Source: Henckelia pumila
Taxonomy: Eukaryota > Streptophyta > Magnoliopsida > Lamiales > Gesneriaceae
Direction: 5' to 3'
DNA length: 64,000 bases
NCBI RefSeq assembly: GCF_033568475.1
Contig: NW_027331833.1
Location: forward strand, 4,402,001-4,466,000
Shown: piece by piece, positions 35,848 through 48,325 of the stretch
How the letters are laid out: each line of letters starts with the position of its first letter
Position numbering within the stretch: position 1 is the first letter of the stretch
The notes under the pieces: generated by a model
What the model saw: the letters and a program-made list of their open reading frames with translations, nothing else
Told to the model about the DNA's origin: nothing
Database searches by the model: none
Position numbers and translations under genes: made by a program

Positions 35848-36712
35848 ATCGCGAGCTTCAAACATGAGGGTGGTAGACCACCTGGGTATTCTAGGTGCCA
35901 GGATTATGGATCACCTGGGCTTATATTGTTCGTGAATTACCACGGGATTTTGAGTACCAGGGTGGTGGATCACCTGGATTTTTTGGTGCCAGGGTGGTGG
36001 ATCACCTGGACTTATATTGCTCGTGAATTACCACAGGCTTTTGAGTACCAGGATGGTGGATCACCTAGGTTTTTTGGTGCCAGGGTGGTGGATCACCTGG
36101 ACTTATATTGCTCGTGAATTACCACGGGATTTTGAGTACCAAGGTGGTGGATCACCTGGGTTTTTTGGTGCCAGGGTGGTGGATCACCAGGACTTATATT
36201 TCTCGTGAATTACCACGGGCTTTTGAGTACCAGGGTGGTGGATCACCTGGGTTTTTTGGTGTCAGGGTGGTGGATCACCTAGACTTATATTGCTCGTGAA
36301 TTAACACGAGCTTTTGAGTACCAGGGTGGTGGATCACCTGGGTTTTTTGGTGCCAGGGTGGTGGATCACCTGGACTTATATTGCTCGTGAATTACCACGG
36401 GCTTATGAGTAACAGGGTGGTGGATCACCTGGGTTTTTTGGTGCCAGGGTGGTGGATCACCTGGACTTATATTGCTCGTGAATTACCACGGGCTTTTGAG
36501 TACCAGGGTGGTGGATCACTCGGGTTTTTTGGTGCCAGGGTGGTGGATCACCGGGACTTATATTGCTCGTGAATTACCACAGGCTTTTGAGTACCAGGGT
36601 GGTAGATCACCTGGGTTTTTTGGTGCCAGGGTGGTGGATCACCTGGACTTATATTGCTCGTGAATTACCATGGGTTTTTGAGTAACAGGGTGGTGGATCA
36701 CCTGGGCTTTTA
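35848..36712. repeat. 91-bp tandem repeat array in the Tat-1 3' region
   Basis: About nine units of 91 bp, the first degenerate. Each unit has two related halves, both containing CAGGGTGGTGGATCACCTGG. One half is followed by GTTTTTTGGTGC, the other by ACTTATATTGCTCGTGAATT. Spurious 63-codon frames recur every 91 bp because 91 is not a multiple of three. It lies between the end of integrase and the antisense ORF. Tandem repeats in this hypervariable 3' region are well known in Tat-lineage elements and can seed satellites. Confidence 0.95.
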
Positions 36713-36888
36713 ATCTGTGCTTACAATAGATCAAAACATTCTTTTTATTTATACAACAGGTGGAAACATAATTTACAGGTGAGCTTGTGCTTTTAAGAAT
36801 AATAAGACTTAAGATGCATAGTGTTCCAGGGCCTCTGTAGGACTTTGCCCTGGTTGTCTTCTAGATACCAAGCGTTCCTCCCTACCCT
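36713..36888. other. Tat-1 spacer between integrase and tandem array
   Basis: Short non-coding stretch after the integrase frame. It contains a probable decayed continuation of the integrase C-terminus near 36840-36888 and no other signal. Confidence 0.5.
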
Positions 36889-39800
36889 TCAAATTATTTT
36901 GTAGGGTCCTTCCCATTTTGCTTCCAGCTTTTTTACCTCTCCTGCCGGATTAACCTTTTTCAACACTAGGTCTCCTATCTGGAAGTCCCGAGACTTGATC
37001 TTTTGATTGAAAGCCTTCATTATCCTGCTCCGATAATCTTCCATTCGTATAGCGGCCCGCTCTCTTTTTTCCTCAATCAGGTCTAGCTCTTGTGTCCGGA
37101 CCATGGTTTCTCCTTCCTGGTAGGCTTTCACCCGGGAGGAGATCTGTCCAATTTCTACTTGAATCACGGCCTCAGACCCATATACCAGGCTGAAAGGTGT
37201 TTCTCCTATGGCCGTCCTGGGGGTAGTACGATAAGCCCATAGCACACCGGGAATCTCTTCCACCCAACTCTTACCAGCGCCAAAGAGTCGGGTCTGTAAA
37301 GTTTGGATGATGGTCCTGTTAGTTACTTCAGTTTGCCCGTTGCTCTGGGGGTAGGCTACGGAGGTGAATGCCTGCTTTACCTTCATTTTTGTGCACCAAT
37401 CCTTTATTTTCCTTCCCTTGGAACTGCCTCCCATTGTCCGAGACGAGCTTTCGGGGTAAGCCAAATTGGCAGACAATGTTTTTCCAAATAAACCCTAACA
37501 CAGCCCCTTCCGTGATTTTTGCCAAAGGCTCAGCCTCCACCCATTTAGAAAAATAATCCACCGCAACTAATAAGAACTTCTTTTGCCCGGGACCCATAGG
37601 AAACGGTCCCACAATATCTAGGCCCCACTGATCAAAAGGGCAAGATGCTCACACCGTCTGTAACTCTGCCGCCGGTTTATGAGAAAAGTTCCCAAACCTT
37701 TGGCATCCTTCACACGTTTTGACTGCCTGCCGGGCATTCTGCTGCAGGGTAGGCCACCAGTATCCTGCTAACAAAGTACGTCGGGCCAAGCTCAAAGACC
37801 CTCCGTGATCTCCGCAGTTGCCTTCATGTATTTCCTGAAGTAAATAACCCACTTTCTCCTTGGATAGGCACCTTAACAAAGGACCCTGAAAAGATCGCCG
37901 GTACAATTTTTCATTAATCAGGGTAAATCGAGTTACCTGTCTTTTGAGCTTCCGGGCATGTACTTCATCCTCAAGAAGGATCCCTGTCTGCAAGAAATTA
38001 ATGAGGGGAGTCATCCAGGATCCCTCCAAGGCCTCTTCTACTCTTTTTTCTGTGGCCATCACCGATCCGGATTGTTGTATCACCTCCCGGCCATTAATAC
38101 TAGTCAGAGATGCTGCCATCCTGGCTAGGGAATCTGCCTCAGGATTATGCTCCCTGGGAATTTGTTCAATGCTCCAGCTAGAAAATTCTTCTCTTTGCCG
38201 CTTGACAAGCCCCACATACTTCTGTAATCTCTTCTCCCTGATGCTAAAGGTTCCCCAGACTTGCTGCACTACCAGCTGAGAATCAGAATACACAATTACG
38301 TGCCCAGCTCCCGCCTCCCCGGCCAATTTCAAACCTTTGATTACTGCCTCATACTCTGCTTAATTGTTTAGATTTAAAAAGTGATAGCCTTACCGCAACT
38401 TTGGTTTTTTCCTGAGTGAGAGAAATTAGGATTACTCCCACCCCGCTTCCTTCCAAACTGCTAGCCCCATCTACAAATACTCTCCACACCTCTTCCTGGC
38501 CAAAGGTGATAACCTCAGTCAGGAAGTCAGATAAATATTGTGTCGTAATAGCTTCCCGAGGCCTGTATTCTACATCGTATTCTCCCAACTCCACTGCCCA
38601 CTTGACCAATCGGCCTAAAGCATCTGGATGAGTCATCACCCATCCCAAGGGGCTATTGGTTAAGACAGTGACCGGGTGAGATAGGAAGTAAGGCCGGAGC
38701 TTCCGGGCTGTCAAGACGAGGGCCAGGGCCATCTTTTCCATTTCACTGTATCAGATTTCAGGCCCCTTCAGAGCGTGACTTACATAATAAACTGGTTTTT
38801 GATCTCCTCCCTCTTCTTTTATCAGCACCGTTCTTATGGAAAATTTTGTTGTGGAAATATAAACCCATAACCTCTCCCCTGGTTCGGGCTTAACCAAGAT
38901 GGGAAGATTTTCCAGATGCTCCTTCAACTCTTGGAAAGCTCGTTCACAATCCTCACTCCATCCGAACCTCTGAGCCTTCCTCAACACTTGAAAGAAAGGA
39001 TGACTTCGATGGGCAGATCGATCAATGAAACGAGACAGGGCAGTGATTCTTCCGGTCAACCGTTGCACCTCCCTAACGGATGAGGGTGATGGCATCTCCT
39101 TTAGGATCTTTACCTTCTCCGGGTTCACCTCTATTCCTCTCTCGGTCACTACAAATCCCAAAAACTTCCCACTTTTAACTCCGAACACGCACTTAGCCGG
39201 GTTAAGCTTCACCCCGTACCTTCGCAAGGTACCAAAAGTTTCTTCCAAGTCAGAGATAAAATGGTCCCGGGTCCGGGATTTCACCAAAATATCATCCACG
39301 TATACCTCCACATTCCTACCCAATTGGCTTTGAAATACTTTGTCCATCATCCTTTGGTAGGTAGCCCCTGCATTTTTTAATCCGAAAGGCATAACCACAT
39401 AACAAAATGTTCTTCCAAACGTAACAAAACTGACCTTATCTTGGTCCTCCCGAGCCAAAGGGATCTGATGATATCCCTCATAAGCATCCATAAAACAAAG
39501 CAGTTCGAACCCGGAAGTAGAATCCACCAATTGGTCAATCCGGGGCAGGGGATAGCAGTCCTTGGGGCAGGCTTTATTCAAGTCGCGGAAGTCAACACAC
39601 ATTCTCCACTTCCCTGTATTCTTGGGTACCAACACCACATTAGATAACCAAGTAGGAAACTGTACCTCTTTGACATGCCCAGCTTCTAGCAGCTCCCGGA
39701 CCTGATCGGCAATGACCTTATCCTTCTCTGCCCCGAAGTGTCTTTTCTTTTGCTTAACAGTTCGGGACCCCGGGAGGATATTTAGCCTATGCTCAGCCAA

Positions 39801-41942
39801 GTGAGCCGGGATTCCAGTCAGTCCTCCGGGAGACCAGGAAAATATGTCTAGGTTCTGAGCCAGAAAAGCTTTTAACCGCTTAGCCAAAGCAGACTCCAAG
39901 CCCCGAGCAGTCCTGTCAATCTTCCCCGATTGTCCAGGCATTAATTCCACCTCCTCATACTCCTCTTTTACTTCTCCCACCGCGCATACCTCCTCCTGCC
40001 TGGAACCATCTCTTCTCTCCGTCCCTCGTGCCCTCTTATTATCCACCTGGATGGTGTCCGCATAACACCGCCGAGAGGAATGCTGATCTCCCTTTACTTC
40101 GCCCACTTGATCACCCACCGGGAATTTGATCTTCTGGTGGTAAGCGGAAGCGACAGCCATAAAGGCATTTAGGGCCGGTATTCCTAGGATAATATTGTAG
40201 GAAGATGGGGCTTCCACCACGGTAAAGAGGGCCATGACAGTCTTCTTTATATCGCCCGATCCTAAAGTAATTGGTAACCACACTTCTCCTTTAGGCCGAA
40301 CGGTATGTCCCGCGAACCCATACAGGTATGTTTTCACAGGGTTGATCTCACATCCCTGCAAGTCCATTTGCTCGAATGCTTCCTGGAAGATTACATTCAC
40401 AGAGCTCCCCGAATCCACAAACACCCTTCTTACGTCATAGTTAGCAACTCGAGCCCGGATAAGTAAAGCGTCGTTGTGAGGCAGACACACTCCTTCCAAA
40501 TCCCCCGGCCCAAATGTAATGATTGGACAGGGATCTAGCCTCCGGGCCTCAATTCCCAGGATTTCTCTTTTACTCCAAGATTTCCGAGCCCTATTAGAGT
40601 CTCCATCAGTGGATCCTCCCGAAATCATGTTGATCACCCCTTTGGAAGATCCCTCTCGGGGTTCTTTGTCTGGCCTCCGAGGTGTCACCTCCCGGGCTTT
40701 TGGAGGGTCAGGTCTATTGACCCGTGGGATGTTGGGCCGTGGTATCCAGGGGCGTCCCCGCTGCTTTTTCTCCGCATGCCTTGCTTCCTCGGGTATAGGC
40801 TGCCCTGGTTCCACTGTGAGCCTCCGGTACTCACTGGTGTCGTGGGTATTAACTCGATGTATCGAGCAATATTTTCTCGGTATTTTTGGAGGCAATGGTT
40901 GGGCATTCTCCTCACAAAGATGGATCTTTCGATCCCGGGCTATCTTGTGAGGAGCATAGGCGGCAAGCCTCCCAGGTTGATCCTGCCTTCTTCTCCCTTG
41001 ACTACTTTGGTTTCCTTTCTCCCTGTGTCCTTCCTTTCTGTCTTTCTTCCTCTTTTGTCGTTGGGCCTCCTCCATATTGATATATTTCTCGCCTCGAGCC
41101 AAGAGGTCATCAAAGTATCAGGGAGCCCTCTTGACTAAAGACCGGAAGAATTCTCTTTCTTTAAGTCCTTGTGTGAAAACAGTGATTTTGGTTTCTGGTG
41201 CACACGTAGGTACTTCCAGGGTCACTCTATTGAAATATTTAATATAAGCTCTTAAAGACTCCTCGTTTAGCTGCTTTATCTCGAAGAGGCTGAGAGTGGT
41301 TTTTTTATATCGCTTGCTGCTGCTGAAGTGTTGTAAAAAGACTTTCCGAAATTCTTTGAAAGTCTTAATACTTCCTTCTTCCAAGTTTTTGAACCATCTT
41401 TGAGCGAAGTCCACCAAGGTAGTCAAAAATATCTTGCACTTGATTTGATCGCCATAACAATGTAACATGGCCATATTTTCAAATCGAGTCACATGTTCCT
41501 CTGGATCGGTGTTGCCATCATATTCCTTGATTTTGGCATATTTGAAATAGACCGGCAATGGTTCCCCAATGATCTCTGGGGAGAAAGGGCAGCCCAAGCT
41601 TTTGACCCGCGAAGATTCCCGCGGGTCCGTATGCTCCAGTTTTTGTATTTTTTGTTTCAGCATCTCCAATTCTCCCGCCATGGTGATATTTGCAGACCCA
41701 GCATGTGAGTTTCCCTCCTCTTCCAAATGTATGCCTTCTTTGCTCTTCTCTTTTTCGGGCCTAGGCTCCTGCTCTTTTTCCCCTTCTAGCCCTTTTTCGT
41801 TCTCCTTCCCTTGGCCTTCCTTTACTTCTTCTTGTTGTATTGTCATGATTCTTTGTACATAAGCATCTACCATCGCGTTCATTTGTTCTTGAATTGCGTC
41901 AATTGCTCGATGGGAGCCTTCTGGATCATCAATGATGGTCAT
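36889..41942 (-). pseudogene. Tat-1 gag-pol polyprotein (few lesions)
   Basis: The start at ATG 41942 is close behind the PBS. Gag: KYAKIKEYDGNTDPEEHVTR and FENMAMLHCYGDQIK, with a knuckle-like CSIHRVNTHDTSEY (near 40850). Protease: VFVDSGSSVNVIF (near 40415). RT: KWRMCVDFRDLNKACPKDCY, MPFGLKNAGATYQRMM and YVDDILVKS (near 39300). First RNase H: about 38900-38400. A second RNase H with HVIVYSDSQLVVQQ (near 38280) is of the archaeal-like type that marks the Tat lineage. Integrase: zinc-binding CEGCQRFG (near 37710), core DYFSKWVEAEP, SDNGRQF (near 37430) and SNGQTEVTNRTI (near 37340). Lesions: TGA in gag near 41117, TGA near 38752, frameshift plus TAA near 38345, a stop near 37648 and a frameshift near 37400. 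It is non-functional but recently intact. Confidence 0.93.
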
Positions 41943-41962
41943 ATCTACGCCTTGAACTCACT

Positions 41963-41980
41963 TTCCCACAGACGACGCCA
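41963..41980 (-). other. Tat-1 primer binding site
   Basis: TTGGCGTCGTCTGTGGGAA on the minus strand lies immediately after the 5' LTR. Tat-2 has TTGGCGCCGTCCGTGGGAA at the same place, two bases different. Confidence 0.8.
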
Positions 41981-41981
41981 A

Positions 41982-42691
41982 TGATGTGATTATCATAAAA
42001 TGGGTATCCGGGGGTGGGCATGATCCCGGGGATAAAAATGGCAGTAAGCTTCCTCGCCTAGCCGTGGAGGCTATCTACACACCCAAAAACAAGGAAGCTC
42101 GTCGGTGGATCGCCGGGAGGATTTCCGGCGTCGCGACTCCGATGATTAAGTCGGGTTAAGAAGTATGGGATGTGCCTTAGAGATTTTTGAGAGAGTGAAT
42201 GTGTATGGGAAAAGTGATGATGCCCTGTGAGAGACGTCCCCACCTGGTTTTTATACTCGTCAGCCCGGGTCCTCAATGATTATTGGGTATGGTCTTACTG
42301 ACAGCTTTTAGGATAATGGGATGGTTACCACGTGTGATTTAGACACCCGTGTTTTCAGGAAAAAGTCCACTCCGTTGGAACGTGGTTAGTAATGATTCGG
42401 TTTGTAATTTGATCCTGACACACTCTAAGTAGACGTGACTGTTTTTTGGCCCTAAGAATAGAAAAGCTCGGGTCCCACCAGTTTTCCTTCCTTTTCTGTC
42501 TTTCGAAGGTTTACTCCTAGATATCTGACTCTCTTGCTTTTACCCGGGCTCCCTTCAATCTCCCGAGATCTCCACAGATTCCCTGGGCCTCGGGGATGGC
42601 CCGGGTGCTTAAACCTTCCGGGTTATCTCATCATCCGAGATACTCCCGGCCCCCGGGTTCTCGTCACCCGGGATGTCTTACTAGGACATCA
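41982..42691 (-). repeat. Tat-1 5' LTR
   Basis: 710 bp, starting TGATGTCC and ending CACATCA on the minus strand, followed by the PBS and gag. The TATA box GAGTATAAAAACC is near 42247-42259. CCCGGG dyads cluster near the LTR start (42540-42675). Confidence 0.95.
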
Positions 42692-42696
42692 GATTG

Positions 42697-43391
42697 TGAT
42701 GTTGAACGATAGGTGAATGGAAAACAACCAGAGTCTAAAATCTATCATCAAATATGACATTTTCACTAGTGCATTACTATGAAATCAGAAAATTTGGCCA
42801 GTGTTTATAGAATTAGCCTATTTGTATACTTTTTATAATCATTTTGATATACCATTATAAGTAAAGTATCACGACATTGGCTTGGAACAGCAAAAATGCC
42901 GTTAGATAACAAATCTTAATAAAGAAAACATAAAAAAAAAAAAAGAAAAAAGAATATAATGTTGATTTTCAAATATCTATGAATTTCAAATATATTCATT
43001 TTTTTTATTATTTAAAGAAGTAAAACCAAAAATTCATATCCACTTCTTAAATATTTACATGTTAATTAGGATGAAACCCAACCAAAAACATTATCATTTA
43101 AAATCCATTCAAATTTATATATTATTATATTATTACTAATGTGTAAACAATGCAAATATGCATTTAAGTTTAATTATTATTTCATTATAACAATAAACTA
43201 TAATCAAAATCTACTTTCAAAATATTTGGCCCAAAATCTGAATTGGGCCCAACCAAACAAATCCAGTAAGATAACCACGTTGTAGTTGGACGACACCCAC
43301 GTGCCACTGCACCGTGAAACGCCACCTACCTCCATTATCGCCGGTGAACTTTGCTCTCTCTCTCTATATATATATATACTGCGCAGATTTC
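42697..43391 (+). promoter_or_regulatory. Upstream region and promoter of the plastid 6PGL gene
   Basis: AT-rich sequence with no gene. The last 100 bp form the likely promoter: a G-box CACGTG at 43298-43303, a CT microsatellite and a TATATATATATATA tract at 43363-43377, then ATG at 43392. G-boxes bind bZIP and bHLH factors, often in light- or stress-regulated genes; the role here is inferred. Confidence 0.5.
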
Positions 43392-45589
43392 ATGGCCTTC
43401 TCCTTCCAATATTTCTACGCCAACCTCTGCAAGATACCGAACTCTTCCTCTCCCCGATCTCCGGCCTGCATCCCCTTGACTTCGTCATTTCTCGCCGCGA
43501 AGCCCCAATTCAAACCGATCGGTGTAAAGTCTGCTGATTTGAGATACAGAACCAAGGCATCGATGGCGGAGATCGTGACTCCGAAGAGCAAAGGAAAAGT
43601 CCAAGTGTTTGACTCGGAGGAGGAGCTGGCGGTGTCGCTGGCCAAGCACACTGCCCAACTATGTAGTGAAATTTCCAAAGACAGAGCCTCATTCACCGTT
43701 GTTTTGTCCGGCGGGTCTCTTGTCAAGTCTCTCAGGTAATCAAACACCTGTTCTCATCTGTTTTGCTGCTACTTTATCAGTAGTTGAGTGAAATTGTATT
43801 ACTACTTTCCTTGTTTCGAGTGATTTTATGTTTTTATTTTTCGTTTCTTGAATTATGGTGATGGGATTGAAGGAAATTGCTGGAACCTCCTTACATTGAT
43901 TCGGTGGATTGGTCGAAATGGCACGTGTTTTGGGTGGATGAGAGAGTGGTGCCCAAGGATCATCCTGATAGCAATTACCTCCTCGCGTACGATGAATTTC
44001 TGTCCAAGGTATTGCCCATAAAGTAGTTTTCTTTGGATTCATGATGTGCTTGGAAAATCACGAACGTAGTGCTGCTTGCGAGAATTTAATTTAAACGCTC
44101 TCTCAAACTTCTAAGCAATTAAATGTTTGTAAATTGTACGTAGGAGCTAGAAATCACTTAAAATAAGCTCTTGCAAATACTATCATAATAGCATAGGTTG
44201 GGTGCTTTTGATTCTTGTGAAAAATTCGACTTTTGATTCTTGTGAAAAATTCGATTTTTGTTTTGTTTTGTTTTGTTGAGACTAATGGAATTCAGTGTGC
44301 AAGTGTAAGCTCATTATGATTTTTCTTTTGCTGTTATAGTTGATGACGGTTCATTTATGCTGAGTAAGATGTGAAACTGATGTATCTTCGGGAGACATTG
44401 TTTTAATACCTCCAATAACATGCCTATGGATGGGGTAGGCAAGGGATTATGGGCCTCGAATTTGTGGGTGTTCGCTCATTATGATTTTTATGTGGGGCAA
44501 TAATCAAAGTCTAATTGCAATCAACTATTAGTGCACACAAATCGTTTTGTGTCTTGTCTTGTCTGGGGAATAAGTGGAAACCAAGTACAGATTTTGTGTA
44601 TAATTTGGTATGAAAGTAAATAGCTTCAGGAATGCTTGTTAATTTCATGCCACATATATTCCTGATCGTGAATCAAATTTTATCATTCTTGCTCATTAAC
44701 AGTTTACCAATTTATTCGTTGTGCTATATGATGATTTTCTGTATGCTATGGTTTTCAAGCTGTGGAGTCGAGATAGTATTTCTTGCCTCGACTAACAAGA
44801 TAGAGTAAAAAAACCGTCTTGGTTGAAAAGCTTATGGTAATCGATTGTGTGTTTCTCTGGAACTCTATTTTAAATCATGTTTACCAGTATTTCAGATATT
44901 GGAGTTGCTTGCTCTATACTTACATTTTATGTGTCAAATGACAAATCTACCAAAAAGTATTTCTTTTGTAAAATCATGTGATTTCTCTTATTCCAAATAA
45001 TATGTTTTACTGGTGCATGAGTGTGAATTTTCAATCATTCATGATATCTCTTCATCCATGAAACTCGAGATATACTGCGTAACTTTATGTGAAAGTTTCT
45101 TTCCTTATACTTGTCCGATTGCAGATTCCAATTCCTGTCGGTAATGTGTATGCCATAAATGACGCCTTGTCAGCCGAGGGTGCCGCAGATGACTACGAGA
45201 CCTGCCTCAGGCACTTGGTGAAAACCAAAACAATCGAAAACTCTGAGGGCACATTGTTCCCCAAATTCGACCTTATGCTACTTGGTATGGGTCCTGATGG
45301 GCACATTGCTTCTTTGTTTCCGGGGCATCCTCTTGTTCATGAAAAAGAGAAGTGGGTTTCATTCATCAAGGATTCGCCTAAACCTCCCCCAGAGCGGATT
45401 TCCTTCACTCTCCCGGTCATTAATTCTTCTGCACACGTTGCACTGGTCGTGGCAGGTGCGGGTAAGGCTTCAGCCGTGTATACAGCACTTGGGGATGTTT
45501 CGAATTCTGAGGTGCTGCCCGTGCAGCTGGTCGCACCGCAAGGGGAGTTGACATGGTTTTTAGACAAGGGTGCGGCTTCAAAGCTATAG
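43392..45589 (+). CDS. PGL3: 6-phosphogluconolactonase, plastid/peroxisome type (PGL3-like)
   Basis: Three exons (43392-43735, 43873-44008, 45125-45589) with GT-AG introns give 314 residues. The enzyme hydrolyses 6-phosphogluconolactone to 6-phosphogluconate, step two of the oxidative pentose phosphate pathway. Residues 1 to about 57 are Ser/Lys/Arg-rich and lack a clear acidic cluster, as in chloroplast transit peptides; Met58 would start a cytosolic form. Family motifs: FTVVLSGGSL (residues about 100), VFWVDERVVPKDHPDSNY (exon 2), LMLLGMGPDGHIASLFPGH and the C-terminal LTWFLDKGAASKL. The final SKL is a type 1 peroxisomal signal; the Arabidopsis orthologue PGL3 is known to be targeted to both plastids and peroxisomes. 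Polyadenylation signals AATAAA follow at 45628 and 45653. The frame is clean and the gene looks functional. Confidence 0.95.
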
Positions 45590-46084
45590 ATAGAGTTATG
45601 TTGCTATGTATCAAAGAGAAAAGGTGAAATAAATATAGCCCTTTAGACTGAAAATAAAGTATTATCTTTTGTGCGGTGTTGCTTGTGCTTCACCATTGCT
45701 CCAATATTTGTAATGCACCTGTATCTCTTAACGCAGAGCTCCAAATTTTCATGAATAGAATTTCGGTTTGTGACATGTTTTGTTCATCCCCCACGCAAAC
45801 ATGATCAGTTGAAGAACAGTGCGCCATTGGTCAATAAGCACAAATAATTCTTTAATATAATCTATACTATCTAGCTAATTTAATCTTCTAACTAATAAGT
45901 AGAGAATGCCCTCACTACATTACCAACATTTGAGCTTTTAAGATCAAACAACTTCAAATAGAGAATTGCCATGATTTTAGTGAGCCAAGATTGGAACTAT
46001 AAGATGGAACAACTATAAATAGAGAATGTACTAAAAATTTCAACTGAAGCAAATGATAGGTCTTAAAATTGAAGTGAGTTTGTA

Positions 46085-46180
46085 CAAAAAAATTGTAAAA
46101 CCAAAGTGTTTTAGTTAATTGTTCACTAAGTGAAAAAAAATTGTAAAACCAAAGTGTTTTAGTTAATTGTTCACTGAGTG
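46085..46180. repeat. 48-bp tandem duplication
   Basis: TTGTAAAACCAAAGTGTTTT starts at 46093 and again at 46141. The two units differ at one or two positions, so the duplication is recent. Confidence 0.9.
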
Positions 46181-47317
46181 AAAGAATTAAGCCTTCGAAC
46201 TTCCATAAAATTTTCTATGTCATTTTATTTGTTGCACTTTACTTTAAATATTCTTTTGTAATTTGAAATATATTATGTAATACATACCCGCGAACCGTTC
46301 TGCGCTTTTTAAATGGTCTAGCTGCATTTATATATAGTCGAAAAAAATATTTAGGGTAAATAACAACTATTAAAACCAGCTCAAAAGAACCTTGGGTATC
46401 AACATTAATTTTAAAAGTATTTATTTATCTCTCTTTAAACGCGTGATCAATTCCAACAAAATTTATTAATTTTGTGGATTTACTTTTTCCTTGATATTTA
46501 TCATAATGATTTTGGTACATTAAATATTGACATAATACTTTGTTTACTAAACCTTTAGGGAAAAAATCATTAAAATAAATTAGCTTAACCGTAAAAATAT
46601 TTTTGTGATGACTAGTTGCCTAATATCTTTAAAATTTTGGAGAGAGTATAAAAAATAATTAGGAATCAACAATATTTTATTAGTTTTAAATTAATAATTG
46701 GATACATGCAATGTGAATTTGAAACGTTACTATAGTTTTTTTGTTTGGCGGACTTCTTTACACTCAATCTTTATCATTTTGTTTTTAGTGTAATAGTTTT
46801 TTATAAAATTTTAAGAAAATAATAACTAATATCTAATTTAATTGCTAATCTATAAATTGTAATTTTACAAATTTGTACCTCTCTTCTATGTACTAATTGT
46901 TGTAATCTATTGTGTTTTTCAAACTCCGTTGATTTCTTCATTTATTTTTTTTACATGCATTTTATTATACTCTTGTTTACATATGTTTTTAATTATAAAT
47001 TAGATTAAAATTATGTAAATTTAAAAAGTTAACATAAATTTTTGTTATGAACTTAATTATAAACTATAACTTAATTCTGTGGATTTTTTTTTAAAAAAAT
47101 CCTCCTTGATATTTACTATTAATTCAGAATATGTAAAGGTGTTTAGGATATATATTGTTGTATTTTTTTTTCTTGGTTCAGATTTTTTTCACTGAGTTTT
47201 ACTGTCAAAGTTTTAAAAAGACAATACTTGAGTCCCGATGAAGTTCTTAAGCATCCATCTTACCAAATGAAGATCTTAACAAATCAATTGTTGTGCAAAT
47301 AATTATCTAAGGGAGAG

Positions 47318-47528
47318 TGTTACATATAATTCTTATTGTAGATTATTATATTTATTTATGTAGATTTGGAATATTTGTGATTAACATAAATATGTCAAGA
47401 TAATATTTGTAAAGATTTGTATTTTATTATTTCAATGAAAATTGCACTTTTATATTGACTTATATGAATTCTCTCTTTTTCCATGAATTCTCTATACTCA
47501 TCTCTATTGTATTTTATGATTTATAACA
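47318..47528 (+). repeat. Small Copia-like LTR fragment
   Basis: It starts TGTTACATATAA right after a purine-rich CTAAGGGAGAG and ends ATTTATAACA, giving TGTTA/TAACA inverted ends. The preceding 110 bp may be a remnant of a Copia 3' internal end. No partner LTR is seen. Confidence 0.45.
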
Positions 47529-48275
47529 TATTACCTATAAGCATTCCAAAACACTACCAAAGTGTTTTTTTTTTTTCAAATAGAACTGATATTAGCCTCT
47601 TTAACTTGTTTTTTTTTACAACCCCTTTTACTAAATACTAATTTTGATGAAAAGGAATGTTGAATGCTTGGGAGGAAAGGTGATTAACTCACTTGTTCAT
47701 TTGGAAAGGAATGTGCCATGCTTGCCCATCGTTCTTTATTATTCTTTAAAAAAAAAAAAAAATTGTTTCTTCCATGATATATGTTTAGCTCCTTATAATT
47801 TTGGCCATCTTCGCATATTTCAATTTTTTAAATGATTTTGGTAAATTTTTTATTTTTTTTTTGCAATATAGTCTTTTTACATTACAGTACCTACATGATA
47901 CTTGGCATAACAACATCGCGTTAACACAATATTGATGACACATCACCTTGAATTAAACCTGAAATTTGACAATATAAAGTTCACTATTATATACGGCCTT
48001 AAAATTTTAAGTTATACGAACGATTTTATTATTAAAACACCCCCCAAAAAAAATAAATCATAAAGTTCAACTATCAAATTGTAGAATTGTGTTCTTGTAC
48101 CAGGAAATGTGACCCATTAGTTGATTTTTTTTTCATTTTTTTTTACAGTGATCCAATCCGTAGTGGTTAATTCCGGTGTGCACTAATTAAACACAATTTA
48201 AGTTCTGATTATCATTATTAATTATCGAATAATTACTAATTAAGTACTAGTAGTAACTTTGAAGCTAAATGGGCC

Positions 48276-48283
48276 TATAAATA
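48276..48283 (+). promoter_or_regulatory. TATA box of the second 6PGL gene
   Basis: TATAAATA lies 50 bp before the first in-frame ATG (48326), between two GGGCC-type motifs. Transcription would start near 48307, so the ATG at 48326 should be in the mRNA. Confidence 0.6.
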
Positions 48284-48325
48284 TTGGGCCTGAAATCGAA
48301 GACCGAAAAACCAGAATTGCATTAA

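Larger units (their letters stand above)
23101..42691 (-). mobile_element. Tat-1: full-length Tat-lineage Gypsy retrotransposon (hosts nested Athila-2)
   Basis: Two 710-bp LTRs (23101-23810 and 41982-42691) start and end with perfect inverted termini (TGATGT...ACATCA). They are flanked on both sides by GATTG (23096-23100 and 42692-42696). The gag-pol orientation is minus, so the right LTR is the 5' one. The element has gag, protease, RT, two RNase H-like blocks and integrase on the minus strand, a plus-strand antisense ORF, and a 91-bp tandem repeat, a layout known from Tat-lineage elements. It is 19.6 kb long including the 9-kb Athila-2 insertion. By eye about 28 substitutions separate the two LTRs, near 4%, so it is older than its guest. 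Confidence 0.95.
45590..48275. other. AT-rich intergenic region between the two 6PGL genes
   Basis: No gene was found in 2.7 kb. It contains the 3' UTR of the first lactonase, a 48-bp tandem duplication, a small LTR-like fragment (47318-47528) and otherwise unrecognised AT-rich DNA. Confidence 0.6.

Noticed and set aside
35839-36663. Overlapping 63- to 92-codon frames repeated every 91 bp
   Set aside because: They come from the tandem repeat phase shift and show no protein family features.
22914-42740. Similar blocks (GTTGAACGAT...) on both sides of Tat-1
   Set aside because: Too short and diverged to claim a duplicated target beyond the clear 5-bp TSD; may be an old local repeat.
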